64,000 nucleotides of DNA from Paragemmobacter straminiformis (GTDB lineage Bacteria; Pseudomonadota; Alphaproteobacteria; Rhodobacterales; Rhodobacteraceae). The DNA is taken from positions 806,001 to 870,000 of the forward strand of contig NZ_JACLQD010000001.1 in NCBI RefSeq assembly GCF_014243445.1, written 5' to 3'. Shown piece after piece: positions 23,133-31,127 of this stretch (the stretch's first letter is position 1; each line of letters starts with the position of its first letter). The notes beneath the pieces are model-generated. The model saw nothing but the letters and a program-made list of their open reading frames with translations, searched no databases and had not been told where the DNA came from. Both the position numbers and the translations under genes were made by a program.

Positions 23133-25313
23133 ATGATCGAACCGCTGCCCCTCGTTCAGGATGTCGTGCTGATCGGCGGCGGGCATACCCATGCGCTCGT
23201 CTTGCGGATGTTCGCGATGGACCCGCTGCCGGGGGTGCGGCTGACCGTCATCAACCCCGATCCGGCCGCCCCCTATACGGGCATGCTGCCCGGCCATATC
23301 GCGGGGCATTACACCAAGGCCGAGATGATGATCGACCTTGTCCGCCTCGCACGTTTCGCGGGCGCACGGGTGATCCTCGACCGCGCCACGGGGATCGACC
23401 GGGCGGGCAAGCGCGTGCTTCTGGCGGGGCGCGCACCGCTGGCCTATGACCTTTGCTCCATCGACATCGGCATCGCCTCCGACCTTCCCGATGTGCCGGG
23501 CTATGCCTTGCACGCGACCTCGGCCAAGCCGCTCGGCACCTATGCCGAACGGTGGGAGGCTTTCGTCGAACGGCGTCTGCCCGCGCCGCGTCTTGTCATC
23601 ATCGGTGCGGGCGTGGGCGGCGTCGAGCTGGCGCTGGCCTCGGCCCACCGTCTGCGCGCGGCGGGGGCCGTGCCGCAGATCACCCTGCTGAGCCGGGGGC
23701 CTGCGCTGCCCCATATCGGTGCCGCCGCCCGGTCGACGCTTCTGGCGCAACTGGCCGCGCAGGGGATCGCGCTGATCGAAGGGGCAAGCCCCGCCACCAT
23801 CACGGCAGGCGCGGTCACCCTGTCCGATGGCCGCACCCTTCCCTCGGATTTCACCCTGACCGTGGCCGGCGCCCGCCCGCAGGGCTGGCTTGCCGCAACC
23901 GGACTGGACTTGCACGAGGGGTTCGTCACCGTCTCGCCCGCGCTGCAATCCTCGGACCCCGCGATCTTCGCGGCGGGCGATTGCGCGCATCTCGGCTTTG
24001 CGCCGCGCCCCAAGGCGGGCGTCTATGCCGTGCGCGCGGCCCCGGTGCTGAACCACAACCTGCGCGCGGTGCTGACGGGGCAACCCTTGCAAGCCTTCCG
24101 TCCCCAGCGCGACTATCTCAAGCTTGTCTCGCTTGGCGGCAAACGGGCGCTGGCCGACAAGTTCGGTCTGGGCGGCGGGGCCGGATGGCTTTGGCGGCTA
24201 AAGGACCGGATCGACGCCAAGTTCATGGCGAAATTCGCCGATTACCCCGCCATGCCCCGCCCGCTTCCCGCCCATCCCGTGGCAGGTCTGGCCGAGGCGC
24301 TTGGCGAAAAACCCCTGTGCGGCGGCTGCGGGGCAAAGGTGGGGGCAATGGCCCTGTCCGAGGCGTTGTCGCACCTGCCCGCACCGGCCCGCGCCGATGT
24401 GCTTGCGGGGGCAGGCGACGACGCCGCGATCCTGACCCACGGTGCCGGAAAACAGGTCATCACCACCGACCACCTGCGCGCCACCTGCGGCGACCCGCGC
24501 CTCATGGCCCGCATCACCGCGATCCATGCGCTTGGCGACATCTGGGCGATGGGGGCCGCGCCGCAAGCCGCCCTCGCACAGGTGACCCTGCCGCGGATGG
24601 GGGCAAGGATGCAGGCGGAAACGCTGGCCGAAATCATGGAGGAAGCCGCCGCCATCCTGCGCGCGGCGGGGGCCGACATCGTCGGCGGGCACACCACCAT
24701 CGGGGCCGAGCTGACCATCGGCTTCACCCTGACCGGCCTTGCCGAAACCCCGATCACCAAGGCGGGGGCACGGCCGGGCGATGCGCTCATCCTGACCAAA
24801 GCCATCGGCACGGGCACCATCCTCGCCGCCGACATGGCACTTGCGCGGATCGACGGGCTGATCCTCGGGCAGGCCGTTCAGGCCGCCTATGCCTCGATGT
24901 CGCGCCCGCAGGCGGGGGCCGCGGCGATCCTCGCCCCCCATGCGCACGCCATGACCGACATCACCGGTTTCGGCCTTGCGGGGCATCTTCTCGAAATGCT
25001 CGACGCCTCGCAGGTCGCGGCCCGGATCGAGCTTGCCGCGATTCCCCTGCTGCACGGGGCCTCAGCCCTTGCCGCTGCGGGGCAGGCAAGCTCCCTCGCC
25101 CCCGCCAACCGCGCCGCGACCGACTGGCGTATGACCGCGCCGCACGGCCCCGTGACAACGCTGCTCGCAGACCCGCAAACCGCAGGCCCGCTGCTGGCCG
25201 CCGTTCCCGCAGACACCGCGCAATCCCTGCTTCAGGCGCTGCGCGACGCGGGCGAAACGGCGGCGATCATCGGCCATGTCACGGCCGGCGCGCCGCATAT
25301 CACCGCGCTCTGA
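23133..25313 (+). CDS. selD: Selenide, water dikinase fused to an N-terminal FAD/NAD(P) oxidoreductase
   Basis: The protein has 726 residues. Residues about 1-375 form an NDH-2-like flavoprotein: DVVLIGGGHTHALVLRM, RLVIIGAGVGGVELALA and the FAD block PAIFAAGDCAHLG. Residues about 390-726 are selenophosphate synthase: KPLCGGCGAKVG carries the catalytic Cys and Lys, GAGDDAAIL the ATP-site aspartates, ITAIHALGDIWAMGA and GGHTTIGAELTIGFTLTG. The enzyme makes selenophosphate from selenide and ATP; the fused flavin domain may deliver reduced selenium, but this is inference. ATG 23133 starts the flavin domain directly. mnmH lies convergent just downstream, so the two supply tRNA 2-selenouridine. Confidence 0.93.
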   Translation: MIEPLPLVQDVVLIGGGHTHALVLRMFAMDPLPGVRLTVINPDPAAPYTGMLPGHIAGHYTKAEMMIDLVRLARFAGARVILDRATGIDRAGKRVLLAGRAPLAYDLCSIDIGIASDLPDVPGYALHATSAKPLGTYAERWEAFVERRLPAPRLVIIGAGVGGVELALASAHRLRAAGAVPQITLLSRGPALPHIGAAARSTLLAQLAAQGIALIEGASPATITAGAVTLSDGRTLPSDFTLTVAGARPQGWLAATGLDLHEGFVTVSPALQSSDPAIFAAGDCAHLGFAPRPKAGVYAVRAAPVLNHNLRAVLTGQPLQAFRPQRDYLKLVSLGGKRALADKFGLGGGAGWLWRLKDRIDAKFMAKFADYPAMPRPLPAHPVAGLAEALGEKPLCGGCGAKVGAMALSEALSHLPAPARADVLAGAGDDAAILTHGAGKQVITTDHLRATCGDPRLMARITAIHALGDIWAMGAAPQAALAQVTLPRMGARMQAETLAEIMEEAAAILRAAGADIVGGHTTIGAELTIGFTLTGLAETPITKAGARPGDALILTKAIGTGTILAADMALARIDGLILGQAVQAAYASMSRPQAGAAAILAPHAHAMTDITGFGLAGHLLEMLDASQVAARIELAAIPLLHGASALAAAGQASSLAPANRAATDWRMTAPHGPVTTLLADPQTAGPLLAAVPADTAQSLLQALRDAGETAAIIGHVTAGAPHITAL

Positions 25314-25328
25314 TCCTGTCGGCTTCCT

Positions 25329-25391
25329 CTTGCCCCAAATATCCTCGGGGGTGAGGGCCGGCACGGCCCGAGGGGGCAGAATGCCCCCTTT
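25329..25391 (+). terminator. CAAATATCC repeat with two hairpins; terminator of selD
   Basis: A CTTGCCCCAAATATCC variant of the dispersed repeat is followed by a GGGCCG-type hairpin and then GGGGGCA-GAA-TGCCCCC (25372-25388) with TTT. The same three-part module recurs after tesA at 36388-36451. It separates convergent selD and mnmH. Confidence 0.65.
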
Positions 25392-25396
25392 CGCCC

Positions 25397-26434
25397 TCAG
25401 CCCTTCACCGCTGCCGCGACCTGATCGGCAATCGCGCCCAGATCGGTCAGGGCCCCCACCGGCACCTCGGTCAGCGGCACCTCCATCCGCGCCCGGTGCT
25501 TGCCGTAGCGCGGGTCGTAATGATGCTCCATCAACCCGTCGGCCAGTTCGACGAACCGCCCCGCCGCCGCCATCGCCCGCCATTCGGCCACAAGCGCCGC
25601 CGCATGGGCATGGCGCAGCGCGCCAAGCACCGCATCAAGCCGCGCCGGATCGGCCACAAGATCGGCATAGGCGGTGACAAGATACTGCGCCCGCGCCGCC
25701 CGCGTGGCCTCGATCGAGATGCGCGGCGCCGCCACCATCGCCCGCCACAGTTTCGGCGGCAGACGCACCTCGCCCACCTTCGAGCTTTCCGCCTCGATCA
25801 CCACGGGACGCGACGGATCAAGCCGCGCCAGCGCAACGGCAAGCCGGCCCTCGAAGGCCTTCTGGCTCGGCTGGTCGCCCATATGCCCGAACAGCGAGCC
25901 GCGATGGTTCGCCATGCCTTCAAGGTCGATCACCTGCACACCGCGTTCCGGCAACAGGTTGAGAACCTCGGTCTTGGCGCTGCCGGTATTCCCGTCAAGC
26001 ACGACGACGGGGCAGGGAAAGGGCGCGTCGTAAAGCGAATCGACAACCAGATGCCGCCAGCTCTTGTAGCCGCCCTCGATGATCTCGACCCGCCAGCCGA
26101 TCTGGCTCAGGATCGAGGCGAAAGAACCCGACCTCTGCCCCCCGCGCCAGCAATAGACAAGCGGCCGCCACCCCCCCGGCTTGTCGGCCAGCGGCCCTTC
26201 CAGATGCCGCGCCGCGTTCTTGGCCACCAGCGCCGCCCCGATCTTGCGGGCGGCAAAGGGGGCAACCTGCTTGTAGATCGTCCCGACCCTCGCGCGTTCG
26301 TCATCATCCAGCACCGGAAGCGAGATGGCACCGGGCACATGGTCCTCGGCCCATTCGGCAGGGGCGCGGACATCGATGATATCGTCGAAGCCAAGCGCGA
26401 AGATGTCGAGCAGACCGTTCAGCTTGACCGCCAT
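25397..26434 (-). CDS. mnmH: tRNA 2-selenouridine synthase
   Basis: The protein has 345 residues. The N-terminal rhodanese domain (about 1-130) has DIIDVRAPAEWAEDHVPGA and the catalytic cysteine in PLVYCWRGGQRSGSFA. The C-terminal P-loop domain has VVLDGNTGSAKTEVL and VIDLEGMANHRGSLFG. The protein exchanges sulfur for selenium in the wobble uridine of certain tRNAs, using selenophosphate from SelD. Its ATG shares one base with the argE stop (TGATG), so it is translationally coupled to argE. Confidence 0.95.
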   Translation of the reverse strand: MAVKLNGLLDIFALGFDDIIDVRAPAEWAEDHVPGAISLPVLDDDERARVGTIYKQVAPFAARKIGAALVAKNAARHLEGPLADKPGGWRPLVYCWRGGQRSGSFASILSQIGWRVEIIEGGYKSWRHLVVDSLYDAPFPCPVVVLDGNTGSAKTEVLNLLPERGVQVIDLEGMANHRGSLFGHMGDQPSQKAFEGRLAVALARLDPSRPVVIEAESSKVGEVRLPPKLWRAMVAAPRISIEATRAARAQYLVTAYADLVADPARLDAVLGALRHAHAAALVAEWRAMAAAGRFVELADGLMEHHYDPRYGKHRARMEVPLTEVPVGALTDLGAIADQVAAAVKG

Positions 26435-27588
26435 CAGATCCCCGCCTCCAGCCGCGCGACAAGCTCTGCCAGCATCGCCCCGCAACGCTCCATCTGTTCC
26501 ACGCTCACATATTCGTCGGGCTTGTGCCCCTGCGCCATCGACCCCGGCCCGCAGATCACCGTGGGAATCCCCAGACGGGCATCGAACAGCCCGCCTTCGG
26601 TGCCGAAGGCCACCTTGATCGTGCCATTGGCCCCGGTGAGGGATTTCACGAAATTCACCACCTCGGCCTGCACGGGCGTGCCGAGACCGGGGTAATCCCA
26701 CAGCCGCTCGACCCGTATCGCCGCCTCGGGAAAGGCCTCATGCAGCGGGGCGACGATGGCGGCGGCCCCCGCCTCGACCTCGGCGATCAGCCCTGCGACA
26801 TCCTCGCCCGCAAGCGAGCGGATTTCCCAGTCCACCACCGCCTGGTTCGGCACGATGTTGACCTGCACCCCGCCGTTCAGCTTGCCCACATGCAGTGTGG
26901 AATAGGCAACGTCGTAATCGGCGTCCTTCATCCCTTCGGCCGCCACCCGCGCCTGCACCGACCGCACGACGCCCACGAAATCCGCCGCCAGATGCAAGGC
27001 GTTCAGCGCCAGCGGGGCCAGCGCCGAATGGCCCTCGCGGCCCTGACAGGTCGCCCGCAGCGCCACCTTGCCCTTGTGTCCCGTGGCAACCTGCATCCCC
27101 GTAGGCTCGCCCACGATGCAAAAGCGCGGGCGCACCGGGGCCGAGGCCAGCATATCGACCAGCGACCGCACGCCCATGCAGCCGATCTCTTCGTCATAGG
27201 ACAGCGCCAGATGCAGCGGCACCCGTAGCGGACGCCGCGCGGCATCGATCATCGCCGCGATGGCGCAGGCGACGAAACCCTTCATGTCGGCGGTGCCCCG
27301 CCCGTAATAGCGGCCCCCCGCCTCGGTCAGTTCGAACGGCGGATGGGTCCATGCCTGGCCTTCGACGGGCACCACATCGGTATGGCCGGACAGCATGACG
27401 CCGCCCGCGCCCCCGGGGCCGACCGTGGCGTAGAGGTTCGCCTTGCCGCCGCCCGCATCGGGGATCAGGACCGATGCGATGCCCGCCTGCCCCAAAAGGT
27501 CGCGCACAAAGTCCATCAGGGCCATGTTCGGGCGGTGGCTGACCGTATCGAAACCGATCAGATGGCCAAGAATGTCGCGGGTCTGCAT
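26434..27588 (-). CDS. argE: Acetylornithine deacetylase (M20 family)
   Basis: The protein has 384 residues. M20 metal-site marks are seen in order: GGVMLSGHTDVVPVEG (His-Asp), YYGRGTADMKGFVACAIAA (bridging Asp), SYDEEIGCMGVRSL (catalytic Glu pair), FCIVGEPTGM and, near the end, CGPGSMAQGHKPDEYV (His). The dimerisation domain sits in the middle (KGKVALRATCQGREGHSA). It hydrolyses N-acetylornithine in arginine synthesis. ATG 27588 begins the conserved part. It is in one operon with mnmH. Confidence 0.9.
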   Translation of the reverse strand: MQTRDILGHLIGFDTVSHRPNMALMDFVRDLLGQAGIASVLIPDAGGGKANLYATVGPGGAGGVMLSGHTDVVPVEGQAWTHPPFELTEAGGRYYGRGTADMKGFVACAIAAMIDAARRPLRVPLHLALSYDEEIGCMGVRSLVDMLASAPVRPRFCIVGEPTGMQVATGHKGKVALRATCQGREGHSALAPLALNALHLAADFVGVVRSVQARVAAEGMKDADYDVAYSTLHVGKLNGGVQVNIVPNQAVVDWEIRSLAGEDVAGLIAEVEAGAAAIVAPLHEAFPEAAIRVERLWDYPGLGTPVQAEVVNFVKSLTGANGTIKVAFGTEGGLFDARLGIPTVICGPGSMAQGHKPDEYVSVEQMERCGAMLAELVARLEAGI

Positions 27589-27639
27589 GTCTGTCTCCTG
27601 TTGCGACCACCTAACCGCAAAGGGCGCGATTGCGAAAGG

Positions 27640-27663
27640 GGCGGCACCCCGCATGGTGCCGCC
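27640..27663. other. Perfect 9-bp stem-loop in the argE divergent spacer
   Basis: GGCGGCACC (27640-27648) pairs with GGTGCCGCC (27655-27663). It lies 52 bp upstream of argE and 61 bp upstream of the plus-strand secreted protein, so it could be a leader hairpin or an operator. Confidence 0.4.
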
Positions 27664-27724
27664 TTCTCTTGCCCCCGCCGTCCGCAGGATGCAAAGGTCA
27701 CGCCCAGCGAAAGGCCGATTCCCG

Positions 27725-28405
27725 ATGCGCTTGCTTGCCTCCCTCCTCCTTGCCGCGACAGCCCTTGCCCCCTCCGCCGGCGCCGAGACGCAGGCCACCC
27801 CTGCACCCGCCGCAACCGAAGCCGCCGCCGGACCGGGCGACGCCAATGCGGGTGCCGTGTCGCAATTCATGGCGGCGCAAGACCTCTTCGCCTTGGGCCG
27901 CGCCCGCAAAGACCCGCTTGCCGTGCTTGCCGCCGCCCGCCTTGCCGCGACCATCGTGGCAACCGATACCGACCGCCTTCCCGACCCCGCGGGCGAAGCC
28001 GTGCCGCCCAGCCATCCCGATTCCGGAACCATGTTCACCGCCGCAAAGGCCCTCGCCGCCGAGGACGAGGCCCTTGTCGATCTCGTCGCCCGCAGCGCGG
28101 CCGAGGCGGCGCGCCTTCCCGCCCGCAGCCTGATCCGCAGCACGCGCGGCATCGCGGCGGGTGCGGCGCAGGTCTATACCTTGCCCTTCTTCGGCGGGTC
28201 CGTGGCCGAAGTCGGATTGCTTGGCGATGGCAAGGCGAACCTCGACCTCGCGGTCGCGCTCGACAAGAAGACCGCGCTCTGCCTCGACACCGGCCCCGAG
28301 GGACGCGCGCTTTGCACCTTTGCCCTGACCGACAACGCCGAAGTGACCGTCACCGTCACCAACCGCAGCGACAGGGACGCCAGCTACAGCTTGCTCACCA
28401 ACTGA
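27725..28405 (+). CDS. Secreted protein of unknown function
   Basis: The protein has 226 residues with a clear signal peptide, MRLLASLLLAATALAPSAGA, followed by an Ala/Pro linker. The middle part is helical and Ala-rich (SQFMAAQDLFALGRARKDPLAVLAAARLAA). A small beta-rich C-terminal part has two cysteines (ALCLDTGP and ALCTFALTDN) that may form a disulfide, and ends with VTVTVTNRSDRDASYSLLTN. I do not recognise a family. It is a lone gene, divergent from argE and followed by a repeat-rich spacer. Confidence 0.8.
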   Translation: MRLLASLLLAATALAPSAGAETQATPAPAATEAAAGPGDANAGAVSQFMAAQDLFALGRARKDPLAVLAAARLAATIVATDTDRLPDPAGEAVPPSHPDSGTMFTAAKALAAEDEALVDLVARSAAEAARLPARSLIRSTRGIAAGAAQVYTLPFFGGSVAEVGLLGDGKANLDLAVALDKKTALCLDTGPEGRALCTFALTDNAEVTVTVTNRSDRDASYSLLTN

Positions 28406-28413
28406 ACGACCAC

Positions 28414-28432
28414 GAATTTTCTGCGAAAATTC
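28414..28432 (+). terminator. CTGCG-core palindrome after the secreted-protein gene
   Basis: GAATTTTC and GAAAATTC flank TGC, giving an 8-bp stem 8 bp after the stop codon. It belongs to the palindrome family also seen at 32380, 43718, 47614 and 52084. Confidence 0.5.
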
Positions 28433-28522
28433 CGCGCCGCACCCGAAGCGCAACCTATTGATAAAAAACATTTGCTGCGCAGCGAAACCGCAGCGGAAAG
28501 GGGCCTTGCGCCCCCGTTCATC

Positions 28523-28616
28523 CTTGCCCAAATACTCACCTTTCACCGCCGGATGCGGGCACCACGCCAGCCGTTGCGCGCAGCGCCGCAGCGCGGGACC
28601 CGAGTATTTGGGCAAG
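28523..28616. repeat. Dispersed CAAATACTC repeat, two copies in opposite orientation
   Basis: CTTGCCCAAATACTC at 28523-28537 faces its exact complement GAGTATTTGGGCAAG at 28602-28616, forming a 15-bp inverted repeat around 64 bp. Confidence 0.85.
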
Positions 28617-28624
28617 GCTGAAAC

Positions 28625-28676
28625 GGCAGGGTCACGGGGCAGGGTCAATGGGCAGGATCACGGGGCAGGATCACGG
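28625..28676. repeat. 13-bp tandem repeat, four units
   Basis: The units are GGCAGGGTCACGG, GGCAGGGTCAATG, GGCAGGATCACGG and GGCAGGATCACGG, followed by a broken GGCCCG. They lie between the inverted repeat and rsmC. Confidence 0.9.
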
Positions 28677-28782
28677 GGCCCGACCTGCCCGCTGCCCGAA
28701 GGGCTTGGCCCGCGCCGCCTCTGGCTGTATGGATGGCGGCCCGAAGCCCAACGAAAGGACAGGCCGCCTTCTGCGGCCCCCC

Positions 28783-29769
28783 ATGCGCAGCGCACGCCTC
28801 GAACAAGCCCTTGCCTCCGGTCTTCTGTCCCTTCCGGCCGAGGGGCGCATCGCCGTCCTGCGTCCGCGGATCGGCGACGAGTTGCACGACCTGCCGCGCG
28901 AGCGGCTTCAGGTCATCACCGGTTTCCGCCCCGATCACGACTGGTTCGCCGCCCGTGGCTATCCCACAGCCCCCCGCGCCGAGGGGACCTTTGCCGCCGC
29001 GATCGTCTGCCTGCCCCGCGCCAAGGCCCATGCCCGCGCCCTTCTGGCCGAGGCGGCGCAGATCGTCACGGCAGGCGGCCCCGTCACGGTCGACGGGCAA
29101 AAGACCGATGGCATCGACGCCGTCCTGAAAGACCTGCGCGCCCGTGTCGCCCTGTCCGAGTCTCTGTCGAAGGCCCACGGCAAGCTTGCCGTCTTTCCGG
29201 CGGGTGACAACCTTGCCGACTGGGCGGCGCGGCCCGCGCAGGTCGACGGGTTCACCACGGTTCCGGGCGTCTTTTCCGCCGATGGCATCGACCCCGGTTC
29301 GGCCGTGCTTGCCGCCGCCTTGCCGGCCGACCTCAAGGGCCATGTGGCCGACCTCGGCGCGGGCTGGGGGTATCTGTCGCGCGTGGTGCTGTCGCGGGCG
29401 GGGGTGAAATCCTGCCATCTGGTCGAGGCCGAGGCCGAGGCGCTGGACTGCGCCCGTCTCAACGTCACCGACGAGCGCGCGGCCTTTCACTGGGCCGATG
29501 CGACCACGTGGAAGGCGCCGCGCATGCTTGACCATATCGTCATGAACCCGCCCTTCCACACCGGGCGCGGGGCGGACCCTGCCTTGGGCGTGGCCTTCCT
29601 TGCGGCGGCGGCGCGCAACCTTTCGCCGCAGGGCGTGCTTTGGCTGGTCGCGAACCGCCACCTGCCCTATGATCGCACGCTGACCACGCTGTTCCGCGAT
29701 GTCACCGAAATCGGCGGTTCTTCGGCCTACCGGCTGACCCGCGCCGCCTTGCCGCTGCGGACGCGCTGA
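28783..29769 (+). CDS. rsmC: 16S rRNA m2G1207 methyltransferase RsmC-like
   Basis: The protein has 328 residues with the two-domain RsmC/RlmG layout: a degenerate N-terminal Rossmann domain (RSARLEQALASGLLSLP to about 160), then the catalytic domain with the SAM motif HVADLGAGWGYLSRVVL, acidic LVEAEAEALD and the amino-methylating motif IVMNPPFHTGRGAD. It methylates a guanine N2 in small-subunit rRNA. ATG 28783 is preferred; an upstream ATG extends the frame through the 13-bp tandem repeat and is unlikely. An SDR gene follows 15 bp downstream. Confidence 0.88.
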   Translation: MRSARLEQALASGLLSLPAEGRIAVLRPRIGDELHDLPRERLQVITGFRPDHDWFAARGYPTAPRAEGTFAAAIVCLPRAKAHARALLAEAAQIVTAGGPVTVDGQKTDGIDAVLKDLRARVALSESLSKAHGKLAVFPAGDNLADWAARPAQVDGFTTVPGVFSADGIDPGSAVLAAALPADLKGHVADLGAGWGYLSRVVLSRAGVKSCHLVEAEAEALDCARLNVTDERAAFHWADATTWKAPRMLDHIVMNPPFHTGRGADPALGVAFLAAAARNLSPQGVLWLVANRHLPYDRTLTTLFRDVTEIGGSSAYRLTRAALPLRTR

Positions 29770-29784
29770 CACAGGGGTTATCCG

Positions 29785-30606
29785 ATGTCCTTTTCCATCG
29801 CCGGCAAGACCGCCATCGTCACAGGGGCCGCGAATGGCATCGGCCTCGCCATCGCCCGCCACCTTGTCGACAAGGGCGCGAATGTGATGTTCGCCGACAT
29901 CGACGAGGACCGTCTCGAAGAGGAAGTCGGGGCCGGGTCTCGCGCCGAGGGCCCGGTGCGCATGTTCGCGGGCGACCTGCGCGAACGGCTGACCATCGCC
30001 AACCTGCTGTCGGCCACCATCGACGCCTTCGACCGCGTCGACGTTCTGGTCAACGCCAGCCGCCAGTTTTCGGTCTCGGACGCGCTCGACCCCGAAAAGG
30101 ATTGCGTCGAGTCCCTGCTTGACCAGAACCTGATGACCGCGCTGCGCCTGTCGCAGATGACGGCGAAACGCATGATCGCCAAGGCCGGAAAGTCACCGTC
30201 CGACGGGGACGGGGCCGCCCCGATCATCGGCTCGATCATCAACCTGTCCTCGCTTGCCGCGACGCGCACGCAACCGGCGCTTCTGGGCTATTCGATCAGT
30301 TGCGCCGCCGTCGAGCAGATGACCCGCTCGCTCGCCGTGGCGCTGGCCCCCAAGGGCATCCGCGTCAACGCCGTCTCCTTCGGTTCGGTGATGAGTGCCA
30401 GCTTGCAGGCCGCCCTGAGGGACGAGGGCGACTGGCGCGGCGTGATCGAGGCGGGCACCCCGCTCGGCCGCATCGCCGCCGCCGACGAGGTTGCCGAAGC
30501 GGTGCATTTCCTCGCCTCAGACGCCTCGGGCTTCATGACGGGGCAGGTGCTTACGGTCGACGGCGGGCGCGGCCTTGTCGACGGGGTCGCGGTCCCTGCG
30601 CATTAA
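29785..30606 (+). CDS. Classical short-chain dehydrogenase/reductase
   Basis: The protein has 273 residues. The NAD(P) motif TAIVTGAANGIGLAIARHL, NAS in VLVNASRQFS (in place of NNAG), catalytic Ser in SIINLSSLAA, and GYSISCAAVEQMTRSLA with the Tyr followed by Cys-Ala-Ala are seen. The usual YxxxK lysine is replaced: after Tyr the sequence reads SISC, so the motif is YSISC, an important deviation. The C-terminal FMTGQVLTVDGG is normal. It may be catalytically altered. It lies 15 bp after rsmC and its stop overlaps the convergent lipoprotein gene by 4 bp. Confidence 0.85.
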   Translation: MSFSIAGKTAIVTGAANGIGLAIARHLVDKGANVMFADIDEDRLEEEVGAGSRAEGPVRMFAGDLRERLTIANLLSATIDAFDRVDVLVNASRQFSVSDALDPEKDCVESLLDQNLMTALRLSQMTAKRMIAKAGKSPSDGDGAAPIIGSIINLSSLAATRTQPALLGYSISCAAVEQMTRSLAVALAPKGIRVNAVSFGSVMSASLQAALRDEGDWRGVIEAGTPLGRIAAADEVAEAVHFLASDASGFMTGQVLTVDGGRGLVDGVAVPAH

Positions 30607-31001
30607 CTCTCGGGATATTGCGCCTTGCATTGCGCGATGACCGATTGCGCCTCGCGGGAAAGCTGGTCGCGCTTGGTGTAAAGGCTTTCAAGCTTGGCCC
30701 GCTCGGCGTTCAGGTCGATGGCCACGGGCCGCGTGCGGGTCTCGACCTCGTCCTCGAGGCAGGGGCGCGTGGTGTTGGCAACCGCAGGGTCGCGCGAGGG
30801 GACGACGCATTCCTTCCAGACCGGAACGGTGACGATATATTCCTCGTAGGCATAGCCGCGGTCCAGATTTCCCTGCACCTCGGAAACCAGCTTCTCGACC
30901 GTGCGCAAGTCGCGCGTATTGCGGTTGATGCACTGCTCTTGCGGCGTGCCGCAGGCGGCAAGAAGCGGCAGGATCGACAGCGAGAGGGCAAGGCGGCGCA
31001 T
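30603..31001 (-). CDS. Small putative lipoprotein
   Basis: The protein has 132 residues. MRRLALSLSILPLLAACG is a lipoprotein signal with lipobox LAAC. The mature protein has several cysteines (QCINR, KECVV, PCLED, AQCKAQ) and a charged helical C-terminus (LNAERAKLESLYTKRDQLSREA), so it may carry disulfides and a short coiled coil. No family is recognised. The start at 31001 gives the signal peptide without extra residues. hemF is divergent. Confidence 0.8.
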   Translation of the reverse strand: MRRLALSLSILPLLAACGTPQEQCINRNTRDLRTVEKLVSEVQGNLDRGYAYEEYIVTVPVWKECVVPSRDPAVANTTRPCLEDEVETRTRPVAIDLNAERAKLESLYTKRDQLSREAQSVIAQCKAQYPES

Positions 31002-31127
31002 GGGGAAACCCTTTCCGTGGAATGGCACGCGCCCGTTCTAAGCCCATCGCGCGGTGATGCCAAATGCCATGTTGGCGCGGCTTGTTCCATTTGCTAGGCA
31101 TTGGGGTGTAAACCCAAGGAGACAGCG

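Larger units (their letters stand above)
28406..28782. other. 377-bp repeat-rich spacer
   Basis: No gene is seen. The spacer contains a palindrome (28414-28432), two opposed copies of the dispersed CAAATACTC element (28523-28537 and 28602-28616) and a 13-bp tandem repeat (28625-28676) directly before rsmC. Confidence 0.75.

Noticed and set aside
23040-25354. Alternative long frames on both strands over selD
   Set aside because: Only the frame starting at 23133 has the flavin and selenophosphate synthase motifs in order.
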